A DNA stretch of 64,000 nt from Pedobacter sp. HDW13 (GTDB taxonomy: Bacteria; Bacteroidota; Bacteroidia; Sphingobacteriales; Sphingobacteriaceae), in assembly GCF_011303555.1 (NCBI RefSeq), contig NZ_CP049868.1:1054001-1118000 (forward strand), given 5' to 3'. Made by a program: the position numbers and the translations under genes. Below the pieces are notes generated by a model. It did not search any database. It was not told the DNA's origin and worked only from the letters and a program-made list of their open reading frames with translations. Positions 7,577-17,546 of the stretch are shown one piece after another. The first letter of the stretch is position 1. Each line of letters starts with the position of its first letter.

Positions 7577-9345
7577 TTAAACTTTAGCAATCCCTTTTGA
7601 AGAAAATTGCAGATCGTAAAGTTTTTTGTAATAGCCGTTTAATTTGAGCAACTGCTGATGCGTACCTTTTTCCTTGATCTCGCCTTTATCCAATACAATA
7701 ATCTGATCGGCTTTCTGGATTGTAGATAAACGGTGTGCAATTACGATCGAAGTACGACCTTCCATCAGGTTATCAATAGCTTTCTGAATCAGTAATTCGG
7801 TTTCGGTATCAACCGATGAAGTGGCTTCATCGAGAACCAAAATGGCTGGATTATGCACCAATGCGCGGATAAAGGAAATTAACTGTGCCTGTCCTGCAGA
7901 GAGTGTAGCCCCTCTCTCCATCACGTTGTACTGGTAACCGCCAGGCAAGCGCTCAATAAATTCATGTGCGCCTACTTTTTTAGCGGCATTAACCACCTGT
8001 TCCAGCTTAATTTCGGGATTATTGAGGGTAATGTTGTTCAAAATGGTATCTGAAAACAAGAAAACATCCTGCAGTACGGTAGCAATGTGACTACGTAAAT
8101 AATCGAGTTCAAAATCTTCAATACGAATGCCATCTACGGTAATATCGCCCTTTTTAACTTCGTAAAAACGATTCAGTATATTAATTGTAGATGATTTACC
8201 AGCACCCGTAGCCCCTACCAGCGCCGCTGTTTCGCCCGATTTTACCTCAAAGGATAAATCTTTTAAAACATAATTTTCATCATTATAGGCAAACCAAACC
8301 TTTTCGAACTTAATATTTCCTTCCAGTTTGGCAGGTTGAAGTGTTCCTGTGTTTGGCGTAGTTTCGTCAGTATCTAAAACTTTAAAAACACGTTCGGCAC
8401 CAACCATTCCCATTTGCAGGGTATTAAATTTATCGGCCAATTGGCGAATCGGCGTAAACACCATGCCTAGGTACATGATAAACTGAGTAATGGTTCCGGG
8501 GTTACATCTAAAGGTTTAGCCAGGATACTTTTAGCGCCATACCACACCAGTAAACCCAAGGACATAGCCGAAATCAATTCTACAACGGGAAAAAATATAG
8601 AATAATACCAGTTACTGCGGATATTTGCATCTCGGTAACGCTTGTTAATGGCATAAAATTTACGGTATTCCTGTTTCTCGCGGGCAAAATACTGTACAAT
8701 CGGAACGCCGGTAATGTGCTCCTGCAAAAAAGTATTCAGGTTAGAAACCTCGTTCCTGACTTCCTGAAAAGCCACTTTAATGGCCTGTTGGAATTTCCTG
8801 GTGGCAATAATCAATAACGGAATGGGTAGAAGCACCACAAGGCTCAATTCCCAGTCAGTATAAAGCATTACACAAACAATTACTACTACCTGCAAACTAT
8901 CGCCAATCATGGAGATTAAACCTTCCGAAAAAATATCGGCAATGGTTTCCAGATCGGAAACGGTACGGGTAATTAATTGGCCAATGGGTGTTTTATCGAA
9001 AAACTTAAGCCTAAGCTTAGTAATGTGGTTAAAAACATTGATGCGCAGATCACGAATCACCGACTGCCCCAGGGTATTGGTTAAAAGGGTATGGTTATAC
9101 TGGATAAGCGTTTGAAGCACCAACATAAAAACCATCAGCATGGTCATATTTACCAAACCAGAATAATTGCCGGCTAAAATATAATGATCGAGTGTGTATT
9201 TAATCAAAAACGGGCGCACCGGAGAAATTGCAGCCAGCAGGATGGTTAAAATAACCGACCAAACAAATACAGCACGGTAAGGCCTTACGTATTTAAAAAT
9301 GCGTTTCAGTAATCCTGTGTTATATACGTCGCCGGTAACTGCCAT
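7577..9345 (-). pseudogene. ABC exporter half-transporter (membrane + ATPase), frameshifted
   Basis: Type IV ABC exporter subunit with an N-terminal six-helix membrane domain and a C-terminal ATPase. It is read as two frames: 8467-9345 (membrane part, ends after about 292 residues) and 7577-8476 (ATPase). Walker A GATGAGKS, signature LSAGQAQ (in place of LSGGQ) and Walker B ILVLDEATS are intact. The frames join if one C is added to the coding run ACCCCGG at plus-strand 8498-8501, giving TPGTITQFIM and 589 residues, the normal length. This is either a true frameshift or a base-call error. Substrate unknown. A partner subunit, needed if it is a heterodimer, is not in the window. Confidence 0.88.
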
Positions 9346-9425
9346 TTTTTGTTTAATGAGTGAGTTCTGAATGAGTGAATGAATGAATTTTATATGCTAT
9401 CGCCATTTCACATTCTATCATTAAA

Positions 9426-10193
9426 TCAATCTCCAATGCTATCATTTATATAAGGGTACTCAATCTTCACCAAATACAAGCCACAAGCAGGTACCGATTG
9501 ACCGGCCTTACTGCGGTTTTTACTTTCTATTACTGCTTTAAATGCAGCTAAATCTATTTCTTTTTTACCAATCTGCACCAGGGTACCCATAATGGCCCTC
9601 ACCATGTTCCTTAAAAAACGATCGGCCTGAATGGTAAACACTAAACCGTCTTCTTGTTCTTCAAAAACAGCTTTTACTATTTTGCAATTGTTGGTAAAGG
9701 TCTGCGTATTCGATTTGCTGAAACATGAGAAATCGATATAATTTAACAACAAAGCTGCTGCTTCATTCATAGCCGTCACATCTAGGCGATCTTTAACCAA
9801 CCACGACCGGTTTAATTTAAACGGATCTTTTTCGAAATGCAGATGATATTTGTAAGCTCTTGAGGTGGCATCGAAGCGCGCATGTGCCTCATTATGCACC
9901 GGAATAATCCGTTTCGTAGCAATTTGATAAGGCAAAAGAGCATTGATCCCGCCAACAGCGCTTAAAACTTTGCTTTCATCCAGATTTTCCACATCAAAAT
10001 GTGCATAAAAATCTTTAGCGTGCACCCCAGTATCGGTGCGGCCACAGCCCAGGGTTTCGATAGGTTGCCTAAAAACCGTAGCCATAGCTTTATCCAACAA
10101 CTCTTGCACGGTAATTGCATTGGGTTGAACTTGCCAGCCATGATACAAGCTGCCATCGTAAGCGATTTGGATGAAATATCTTTTTTTACTCAA
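9426..10193 (-). CDS. truA: tRNA pseudouridine(38-40) synthase
   Basis: Isomerises uridines 38-40 in the tRNA anticodon arm. At 255 residues it is normal in length, with the catalytic Asp54 in GCGRTDTGVHA. The start is TTG at 10191-10193: no in-frame ATG precedes the conserved N-terminus SKKRYFIQIAYDG, and the next ATG, codon 37, would delete it. A TACTTTTG promoter element lies only 7 bases upstream, so the message would have almost no leader. The neighbours, an ABC exporter and (across the esterase) DUF4293 genes, match a common Bacteroidota arrangement. Confidence 0.95.
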   Translation of the reverse strand: MSKKRYFIQIAYDGSLYHGWQVQPNAITVQELLDKAMATVFRQPIETLGCGRTDTGVHAKDFYAHFDVENLDESKVLSAVGGINALLPYQIATKRIIPVHNEAHARFDATSRAYKYHLHFEKDPFKLNRSWLVKDRLDVTAMNEAAALLLNYIDFSCFSKSNTQTFTNNCKIVKAVFEEQEDGLVFTIQADRFLRNMVRAIMGTLVQIGKKEIDLAAFKAVIESKNRSKAGQSVPACGLYLVKIEYPYINDSIGD

Positions 10194-10200
10194 AGCGATG

Positions 10201-10208
10201 CAAAAGTA
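10201..10208 (-). promoter_or_regulatory. Putative -7 element of truA
   Basis: Minus-strand TACTTTTG, an exact TAnnTTTG, ends 7 bases before the TTG start codon. A good -33 TTTG is not visible; TTCC lies 21 bases upstream. Confidence 0.4.
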
Positions 10209-10264
10209 CTTTTTTCCTTTTATTTAGAAGGAAAGCGCTTTACATTTATTCGTAAACCCTGTAA

Positions 10265-12754
10265 TTATGGCTTAGCTGTGTTTTTCTCCTCCAACTGCCA
10301 TTTGTTGTTGTAAAAACCGGCCAACTTAATGCCTTTACTGCCTTCTTTAGGTAAATCGGAAGAGAACACCATAAAATCAGGAAATCCACTTCCACCAGCA
10401 AAGTATTGATTGGCATAAGCTGCTTTCATACCTGCAACACCAGTACTGGCCACTACACCAACCAGAAGATTATTATCCTGCTGCGGCCAGATGTAATAGG
10501 CTGCTAAATCATTGCCTTTCCAGGTTTGCTTGCCCGCTGTGATTTGCGAATTGTTAACCTGTATAGGGCAATCTTTCAGTAAGGTTTTCCAGACGGTATT
10601 ATTTTCGGCATTGCCATATAAAATGATATTACGCCCCTGATATTTTGATATTGAAAATTCCTTATCGGTAATGATATCAACCGCCCCATTTCCACGGTAA
10701 TACCAGCTTTCGGCATCATATCTGGCTTTGTTTAAATTGGCTTCGCTGGCACCCACAGCGCCGCTTGTTCCCACTACAAAAACCATTTTATGGTTAAACG
10801 CTTCTTTAAAAGTACCCGATCGTGCCGGATTTTTATCCCTTTTATTCACTGAAGTGAGGATTTGCCAACCTTCATTGTTTTTGGCTAAAAACAGAGTATC
10901 GTTACCACTCTGAGTAGTAAAGTTAATGGCAGGTAAGCTATCTAAAGTTATTTTAACGTTAGCTTTTGCACCAAAATCTGTTAAAGCCAGCTTTAAAGTC
11001 ACCACGTTTTCAGTTTTACCTGTAATGCTCGATTTCTTCCTATCGCGGTTTAAAATAATGCGACTGTACTGTAAGGGTTGTTCCTGCTGCTCAATGGTGG
11101 CCCAGCGGTAAGTTGCCGAAATCCCTGGACTGGAAGTCATGAAATCGATGTGATTTACAGCCGAATCGACCGCTATGGTATGCCATTTAAAAAAGCTGAA
11201 AATTGCCGGCCAGTCTACACTTTGATCGCCAAACCAATGTTCTCCACCCGGATATTCGTAATAGCTAAAATCGGCGTGAAAACCAGCAAGTATTTTCTTC
11301 ATTTGTCGGGCATAACTAACGGGAACCACTTTATCGGCATCGCCATGCAATATGTACACGCCCAAAGGAGTATAATTGCTAACCAGTTTCGGAACATCAC
11401 TTTGGTTGCCGGCCCTTAATAACATCCGCTCGACACTATTTTGACTGCTATCGGGAATTTTTCCATCGGCCGAACCATAATCTTTAAGCGAAGCATAACC
11501 CGCAGCCGGCGCAATGGCTGCCCATTTATCGGGATAAGTTGCGCCTAAGAACCAGGTACCGTGTCCACCCATCGAGTGTCCGGTAAGGTAAATTTGTTTT
11601 TCATCTGGTTTAAACTGATTTTTAGCCAGTGCCAATACTTCTAAAGCATCTTTACGCCCCCAGTCTTCCCAGTTAAAGCCACGTGGCCTGCGGTTGGTAG
11701 CGGCAACCAGCGTGCCCCAGTCTTTAGATTTATAAGCCTTTGCCTGACCGATGGCCTCTACGCCTGCACCATGCACCGACAGAAACAAGGCAGCATTCGG
11801 TTTCCAACCATTTAATTGCGGCGTAACAGCGAAATACTGCAAACTGCCGTCAATATTACTCACAAAAGTTTGCTTATGGGTTGATGAACCCGCTAAAGCT
11901 TCAATTACAATCATTTTCTGATCTACCTGTGTATTGCCTTGCAACAATTGTAATTCGATATTGTAATTGCCCGGTTTTACCACAGCACTTGCATCTACTT
12001 CAAAAACCACCTTTCGCATGCTCAGTTTCGGAATACGCGCAATGGCTACCTCGCGTTGCTTACCGTTCAAAATGGTTTTGAAACGTAAATCATTATAATC
12101 TTTTAACGATGAATTGCTTATAGTAAGGGCACCCTTGAGTACGCCATTTTTTTCATTAAGCACAATACTGGGCGAAGTAATATCATCGGTATGGATTAAT
12201 AGTTTTTTAGCATTAACAATAATCATCGGCAGTACACTGGCACCCCGTACATACAGCTCGTTTACTCCTTTTTTTAGCTGAACCGGAATATTCATATAAC
12301 CCGATGCATAGGGATCGCCCATGTGTGGGATACCATTAAAAAATATACTATTGCCCCCAATAACATTTAAAATTACAGTTTGTGCTGTACCTGAAGTGTA
12401 AGTAAGGTAAATATAATCGGACCCACGATCTACCCCGCCCGGATTTAGAAAGGGGTTACTGGCTGTTTGAAACGATCTCCTCGAAAAGGCACTAAAACGG
12501 CCATTGGCATCGGCCTTAATTGCTTTCCACAATACTTTTTCACCATTTTTTCCGGTCGAAAATTCGCCGTTTTCTACCGGTGCCTGCAATTGTTGATTGG
12601 CCATTTTCCAGGCCAGCAAATCTGTATACACAGCTTCTCGACCATATCGGCTGCCACTGGCTACTGTTAAAGCTTTTTCGAATTTAAGGGTATCCTGCGC
12701 AAAAGTGTTTGCGGCAACAAACAGGGCAATTAAAAAAAGTAAGTTTTTTAACAT
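10265..12754 (-). CDS. Large secreted alpha/beta-hydrolase (prolyl-oligopeptidase-like esterase)
   Basis: Secreted serine hydrolase of 829 residues. The open frame starts at 12802, but the ATG at 12754 puts a good signal peptide (LLFLIALFVAANTFAQ) at the N-terminus. The catalytic domain has GHSMGG with nucleophile Ser394, then YILHGDADKVVP (Asp) and GGEHWF (His), and resembles the phospholipase/carboxylesterase and PhpB-type peptidase families. About 300 N-terminal residues look like beta-sandwich modules, and a further 250 residues follow the hydrolase domain. It lies 71 bases upstream of truA. An esterase acting on decorated polysaccharide is plausible but not shown. Confidence 0.82.
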   Translation of the reverse strand: MLKNLLFLIALFVAANTFAQDTLKFEKALTVASGSRYGREAVYTDLLAWKMANQQLQAPVENGEFSTGKNGEKVLWKAIKADANGRFSAFSRRSFQTASNPFLNPGGVDRGSDYIYLTYTSGTAQTVILNVIGGNSIFFNGIPHMGDPYASGYMNIPVQLKKGVNELYVRGASVLPMIIVNAKKLLIHTDDITSPSIVLNEKNGVLKGALTISNSSLKDYNDLRFKTILNGKQREVAIARIPKLSMRKVVFEVDASAVVKPGNYNIELQLLQGNTQVDQKMIVIEALAGSSTHKQTFVSNIDGSLQYFAVTPQLNGWKPNAALFLSVHGAGVEAIGQAKAYKSKDWGTLVAATNRRPRGFNWEDWGRKDALEVLALAKNQFKPDEKQIYLTGHSMGGHGTWFLGATYPDKWAAIAPAAGYASLKDYGSADGKIPDSSQNSVERMLLRAGNQSDVPKLVSNYTPLGVYILHGDADKVVPVSYARQMKKILAGFHADFSYYEYPGGEHWFGDQSVDWPAIFSFFKWHTIAVDSAVNHIDFMTSSPGISATYRWATIEQQEQPLQYSRIILNRDRKKSSITGKTENVVTLKLALTDFGAKANVKITLDSLPAINFTTQSGNDTLFLAKNNEGWQILTSVNKRDKNPARSGTFKEAFNHKMVFVVGTSGAVGASEANLNKARYDAESWYYRGNGAVDIITDKEFSISKYQGRNIILYGNAENNTVWKTLLKDCPIQVNNSQITAGKQTWKGNDLAAYYIWPQQDNNLLVGVVASTGVAGMKAAYANQYFAGGSGFPDFMVFSSDLPKEGSKGIKLAGFYNNKWQLEEKNTAKP

Positions 12755-12996
12755 AAATCGTTTTATAAAGTAGGCCTGGTTAAAATTAAATCCGTTAAAC
12801 AATTTCCATCGGCTGCATTATAGCCAACCTGTTAGGAAAAGAAAAGGCAATAGCTTTGGTTTTATCTTTTAGGGTTTGTGGTATATAGCCAAATGTATTA
12901 AAACTTGCAGGTTTTAACAAAATCTATGCGCAGCAAAAAAATGTTTTTTCAAGGTTGAAATAGAATCCCTATAATTGTTTATTATTTCAAATTAAC

Positions 12997-13464
12997 ATGA
13001 TACAAAGAATACAATCAATATGGCTTTTCTTAGCCGCTTTAACCCTGATATTAATGTTGTTTTTACCTATTGCCAGCAAAGAAATTGCCGGAACGGAATC
13101 AGCAGTATACACAAGCGGTTTGTTTCAGATAATTGCCGGTAAAGCGGGTTCGCCATTCAAAATCATATCATTTCTACCTTTACTTATAACCAATATTGCT
13201 ATAGCGATTATCTGTTTCGTTAACATCTTCAATTTCAGAAAGCGCAGTTTTCAAAAAAGGTTTGCCATTCTTTCGATTGTACTAATTGGCGGATTTGCCT
13301 TTTGGTGCAGCATTTACGCCCAAAAATTACCCGGTGGTATTGAAGGAGCGGCTTTTGGTATTGGTGCGTATCTTCCGGCTATCGCTATCTTATTTATTGT
13401 ACTGGCTATTTTCGGGATTAATAAAGATGAAAGACTGATCAGATCAGCAGAAAGATTGAGATAA
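12997..13464 (+). CDS. DUF4293 family membrane protein, first copy
   Basis: Small integral membrane protein of 155 residues with four predicted helices (about 8-28, 58-80, 90-108, 122-145) and a periplasmic loop at about 29-57. The N-terminus MIQRIQSIWLFLA and the order of hydrophobic segments match the Bacteroidota family DUF4293, whose function is unknown and which often sits near truA. The second copy follows 6 bases later. The C-terminal INKDERLIRSAERLR tail is identical in both. Confidence 0.85.
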   Translation: MIQRIQSIWLFLAALTLILMLFLPIASKEIAGTESAVYTSGLFQIIAGKAGSPFKIISFLPLLITNIAIAIICFVNIFNFRKRSFQKRFAILSIVLIGGFAFWCSIYAQKLPGGIEGAAFGIGAYLPAIAILFIVLAIFGINKDERLIRSAERLR

Positions 13465-13470
13465 ATCAAA

Positions 13471-13938
13471 ATGATACAAAGAATACAATCGATATGGCTT
13501 TTCTTAGCATTTTTGGTTTTAGCATTAATGACTTTCTTACCTCTTGCAACAAAAGAGATTGACGGATCTGAATCTGTTGTCTATATGTTTGGTTTAAAAA
13601 CCCAATTTCAATCAGAAAGTGGGTCTGGATACAAACTAGCCTTATCTTTACCTTTAATCGTTACCTACATCGCCATAGCGATTATCTGTTTCGTTAACAT
13701 CTTCAATTTCAGAAAGCGCAACCTTCAAAAAAGGCTTGCCATTATTTCGATTGTACTAATTGGTGGTTTTGCCTTTTGGTGTAGCACTTACATCAACGAA
13801 TTACCTGGCGGTATTGAAGGAGCCACTTTTGGTATTGGTGCCTATCTTCCGGCTATTGCTATCTTATTTATTGTACTGGCCATTTTCGGGATTAATAAAG
13901 ATGAAAGACTAATCAGATCGGCAGAAAGGCTGAGATAA
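13471..13938 (+). CDS. DUF4293 family membrane protein, second copy
   Basis: Tandem paralogue of the preceding gene with the same length of 155 residues. By eye, residues 1-13 are identical to the first copy, residues 14-67 (second half of helix 1 and the periplasmic loop) differ at most positions, and residues 68-155 differ at only about nine. The two genes are 6 bases apart and clearly cotranscribed. The uneven divergence suggests either gene conversion of the 3' half or selection on the external loop. Function unknown. Confidence 0.85.
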   Translation: MIQRIQSIWLFLAFLVLALMTFLPLATKEIDGSESVVYMFGLKTQFQSESGSGYKLALSLPLIVTYIAIAIICFVNIFNFRKRNLQKRLAIISIVLIGGFAFWCSTYINELPGGIEGATFGIGAYLPAIAILFIVLAIFGINKDERLIRSAERLR

Positions 13939-14116
13939 TGTTTCGCGTTCCATCAAAAAAATCAAATTACCAGCATCATTCCCGATGCCGATTTAAAGCC
14001 CTGCCAGTGTACATTTTCCATCTTACCTCACTCACCCTCCATTACTTCCTTATTTCCAAACATTTAGCTTAAAAAACTATTTACTTGATTATCTGTGAAA
14101 TACGGAATATTAACCG

Positions 14117-14124
14117 TACCTTTG
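14117..14124 (+). promoter_or_regulatory. Putative -7 element of the DEAD-box helicase gene
   Basis: TACCTTTG, an exact TAnnTTTG, 25 bases before the ATG. TGTG lies 20 bases upstream in place of TTTG. The rest of the 211-base gap 13939-14149 shows nothing else of note. Confidence 0.5.
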
Positions 14125-14149
14125 CGGCTCAATTAAAAATAAAAGACGA

Positions 14150-16039
14150 ATGACAAACCCATTTCAATTATTGGGGATAAGTGATGACGTCGTTAATGCC
14201 GTAAAGGACCTTGGATTCGAAAATCCAACGCCGATTCAGGAGCAAAGTATTCCTGTACTGTTAGAAGGCACTAATGATTTTGTTGGTTTGGCCCAAACAG
14301 GAACAGGAAAAACAGCCGCATTTGGTTTGCCGCTGTTAGAACTAATCGATTTTAAAGTAAATAAACCACAGGCATTGATTTTATGCCCTACCCGTGAGTT
14401 ATGTTTACAGATCGCTAACGACCTTAAAAACTTTTCTAAAAATGTTGCTAATGCCCACGTAGTTGCCGTTTACGGTGGTGCGAACATTATGCAACAACTA
14501 CGCGAAATACGCCAAGGCGTTCAAATCGTAGTGGCCACGCCCGGCCGTATGTTGGATATCATTGGCCGTAAAGCCATTGATTTTTCAAACGTTAAATATG
14601 TTGTGCTTGATGAAGCTGACGAGATGTTGAACATGGGTTTCCAGGACGATATCAACGACATTTTATCAACTACTCCTGATGACAAAAAAACCTGGTTATT
14701 CTCGGCTACTATGCCGTCAGAAGTTCGCCGTATAGCTAAAAACTATATGGATAACCCTGTAGAATTAACCATGGGCACAAAAAATACAGGTAACGTAAAC
14801 ATCGAACACGAATATTATATTGTTCGTGCCCGCGATAAATACGCTGCCTTAAAACGTATTGTAGATTTTAACCCTGATATTTTCGGTGTTGTTTTCTGTA
14901 AAACGAAATTAGATACCCAGGATATTGCTGAGCATTTAATTAAAGATGGTTACAATGCTGATGCTTTACACGGCGATTTATCGCAACAACAACGTGATAA
15001 GGTAATGCAACGTTTCCGCGAGCGTAATATGCAGTTGTTAATTGCTACTGATGTTGCTGCACGTGGTATCGACGTTAACAATGTAACGCACGTAGTTAAC
15101 TATTCGTTACCTGATGAGATTGAAAGTTATACCCACCGTTCGGGCCGTACAGGCCGTGCTGGTAAAACCGGTATTTCGATCTGTATCATCAACTCTAAAG
15201 AACTGGGCAAAATCCGTCAGTTAGAGCGCATTATCGGTAAACAATTTACCAAAGCTGAGTTACCTACAGGTTTTGATGTTTGCGAAAAACAATTGTTCTC
15301 TTTGGTACACAAAGTACACAATGTAGAGGTTAACAACGAACAGATTGATCAGTACATCCCACGTATTATGGATGAGTTTGCTGATTTAACCAAAGAAGAA
15401 GTAATTAAACGTTTTGCATCTTTAGAGTTTAACCGTTTCTTAGATTACTATTCGAAAGCACCTGATTTAAATGCAGCTGTTGGAGATGAGCGCGGTGAAA
15501 GAGGTGAGCGTGGTGAAAGACGCGGACGTGGTAGCGAAGGTTACACCCGTTTATTTATCAACTTAGGTTCGGTAGATGAATTTACCCGTGGCGATATGTT
15601 ATCATTTATCTGTAACAATGGTAAAATTGGTGGCAAAAGCGTTGGTAAAATCGATTTAAAAGGTGTTTTCTCTTTCTTTGAAGTAGAAGATGCTGTTGCC
15701 GACAAAGTTTTTGAAGGCTTTAAATCAGTTGAGTTTAACGGTCGTCAGGTACGTATCGAGAAGAGTGGAGATGGTGGTCGTGGCGAAGGTGCAGGCGAAA
15801 GACGCGGTGGCGGTGAAAGACGTAGCGGTGGATTCGGCGGCGAACGCAGAAGCGGCGGTGGCGGTGGTTACCGCGGCGGCAATGGCGGCGAAAGAAGATC
15901 TGGCGGTGGTAGCGGAAGACGTGAAGGTGGAAACCGTGAAGGCGGTGGCTTCAGAGATTTCTCTGGCCGTAGCCGTGAAGATAAAGGTGGAAGCGGACGC
16001 AGAGAAGGCGGAAGCGGTGAGCGCCGTAAAAAATGGTAA
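14150..16039 (+). CDS. deaD: DEAD-box ATP-dependent RNA helicase with RGG-rich tail
   Basis: RNA helicase of the DeaD/CsdA group, involved in ribosome assembly and cold adaptation in known members. At 629 residues all core motifs are present: Q motif NPTPIQ, motif I AQTGTGKT, PTREL, DEAD, SAT, and motif VI HRSGRTGRAGKTG. A DbpA-type RNA-binding domain occupies about 464-540. Two low-complexity tails rich in Gly, Arg and Glu (about 447-460 and 545-629) probably bind RNA. The gene has its own promoter and a strong terminator. The symbol is by family, not proven orthology. Confidence 0.94.
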   Translation: MTNPFQLLGISDDVVNAVKDLGFENPTPIQEQSIPVLLEGTNDFVGLAQTGTGKTAAFGLPLLELIDFKVNKPQALILCPTRELCLQIANDLKNFSKNVANAHVVAVYGGANIMQQLREIRQGVQIVVATPGRMLDIIGRKAIDFSNVKYVVLDEADEMLNMGFQDDINDILSTTPDDKKTWLFSATMPSEVRRIAKNYMDNPVELTMGTKNTGNVNIEHEYYIVRARDKYAALKRIVDFNPDIFGVVFCKTKLDTQDIAEHLIKDGYNADALHGDLSQQQRDKVMQRFRERNMQLLIATDVAARGIDVNNVTHVVNYSLPDEIESYTHRSGRTGRAGKTGISICIINSKELGKIRQLERIIGKQFTKAELPTGFDVCEKQLFSLVHKVHNVEVNNEQIDQYIPRIMDEFADLTKEEVIKRFASLEFNRFLDYYSKAPDLNAAVGDERGERGERGERRGRGSEGYTRLFINLGSVDEFTRGDMLSFICNNGKIGGKSVGKIDLKGVFSFFEVEDAVADKVFEGFKSVEFNGRQVRIEKSGDGGRGEGAGERRGGGERRSGGFGGERRSGGGGGYRGGNGGERRSGGGSGRREGGNREGGGFRDFSGRSREDKGGSGRREGGSGERRKKW

Positions 16040-16063
16040 ATCACTAAACCAAATATTTTTACA

Positions 16064-16096
16064 AGCCGTCCCGATTTTTCGGGGCGGCTTTTTTTT
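16064..16096 (+). terminator. Rho-independent terminator of the helicase gene
   Basis: 10-bp GC-rich stem AGCCGTCCCG/CGGGGCGGCT with one G-T pair and a short T-rich loop, followed by eight T. It starts 25 bases after the stop codon. Confidence 0.9.
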
Positions 16097-16185
16097 GACC
16101 GAAAAACCTGTTACATTCCCTCATCAGCCGGCTTGATTTTCTACCTAAACAAAATTGATTTATATTGCTTCCCTAAACTACGTTT

Positions 16186-17376
16186 ATGAAGAAAACCTTT
16201 TTCCTCAGCATGCTCATCCCCATACTCGTTTCATGTAGTCCGGTAAAAAAAGTGCTAAATGCGGGGAGATTAAAACAATCCGAATTTAATGAAAAAATCG
16301 ATTTCAACTTCGAAACCGGCGTACCCATAATTGAAGTAAGTATTGCTGGCAAAAGTTATCATTTTATGTTAGATACCGGAGCCCCAACAGCCATATCTCC
16401 AACTTTGGCACAAACATTAAACCTCAGCCCTGCAACAAATTCCAAAAGTTCGGATTCGCAGGGATATAAAAAAAAAGAAACGGTTGTAGTTATTCCAGAA
16501 ATTAAAATCGGCAAACTGGTTTTCGAAAATACAGGGGCTTTGGTTATCGATATGCGCAGCGTTTTTCAAATGAAATGTTTAAATGTTGATGGCATTATTG
16601 GAGCAAACCAGATGGCCAATGCGATATGGCAGCTCGATTATGCCAATAAAGTAATTTCAATAAGCGATAATATGGCAAATTTCAATGCGGCTGCCAACAC
16701 AAAGATTATCGATTTTTTACCCATAAAAATTCAAAAAACGCCGTTAATCCCTATTCAAATAGGCTCCAAAACAAGTTATATAACATTCGATACCGGCTCA
16801 AACGGAAATTTAGATTTATCTCTGCTTAAATACTCTAATGTGATTAATACTTTTAAGCGGGTATACGCTACCGGCATTAGCGGAGTGGGCATTTATGGAG
16901 CGGCTAAACAGTCGACCACTACCTATGCAAAGGTTCCGGAAATAAATATTGGTACTTTAGGCTTAAAAGATCAGGTTGTTTTATTCGCAGATGGCAAATC
17001 GAGCAACATTGGCAACGATTTTTTGCAGCATTACAAAGTCATCATCAATTGGCAAACCAATAAAATATACTTAATCGGCGAGAACCATTACAACCTTTCC
17101 AAATTAAACCGCTTTGGTATTGCAATTAGCTATTCGGGGAATAAAGCTTTCGTAAGTACAATTTTCGAAAATACCGATGCAGCTATTTCAGGCATACAGG
17201 TTAATGATGAAATTGTACAAATTGATAATCATATCATTGCTGATTTTACAGAAACAGATGCATGTAATTTCACATATAACAATATTCTAAAAGGAAAAGA
17301 TGCTGCAAAAGTGACAATTTTAAGGGCCGACAAAAAAATTGAATATAATTTAAAACGTTCTGTTTTACTCGAATAA
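16186..17376 (+). CDS. Retropepsin-like aspartic protease with PDZ domain, lipoprotein
   Basis: Putative envelope aspartic protease of 396 residues. The N-terminus is a lipoprotein signal with Cys17 in LVSC. Two retropepsin-like half-domains each carry an active-site triad: D63-T-G in FMLDTGA and D202-T-G in ITFDTGS. A single chain thus forms both lobes. A PDZ domain covers about 307-385 (GIQVNDEIVQIDN). This architecture resembles bacterial clan AA proteases such as PerP/SpoIIGA relatives and Bacteroidota homologues of unknown substrate. It stands alone on its strand. Confidence 0.85.
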   Translation: MKKTFFLSMLIPILVSCSPVKKVLNAGRLKQSEFNEKIDFNFETGVPIIEVSIAGKSYHFMLDTGAPTAISPTLAQTLNLSPATNSKSSDSQGYKKKETVVVIPEIKIGKLVFENTGALVIDMRSVFQMKCLNVDGIIGANQMANAIWQLDYANKVISISDNMANFNAAANTKIIDFLPIKIQKTPLIPIQIGSKTSYITFDTGSNGNLDLSLLKYSNVINTFKRVYATGISGVGIYGAAKQSTTTYAKVPEINIGTLGLKDQVVLFADGKSSNIGNDFLQHYKVIINWQTNKIYLIGENHYNLSKLNRFGIAISYSGNKAFVSTIFENTDAAISGIQVNDEIVQIDNHIIADFTETDACNFTYNNILKGKDAAKVTILRADKKIEYNLKRSVLLE

Positions 17377-17546
17377 ACAAGTGATCTTCAGAAACTCTCT
17401 CCTGTTCCGAACTGCGCCTCTTCATATTAAATCAGCCTATTAATTATAGAGAAGTATCTTGATTTTGCACGAAATTAACGGTGTTTTTACATGCAATTCA
17501 GCCTGCAATATATTATATTTAACGTTTATCTGTACAACCAAATATT

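Noticed and set aside
15690..16136. 148-residue Ala/Val-rich frame overlapping the 3' end of the helicase gene
   Set aside because: It is the +1 frame of the RGG-coding repeats; composition is a by-product of GGC/CGT codons and no start signal is seen.
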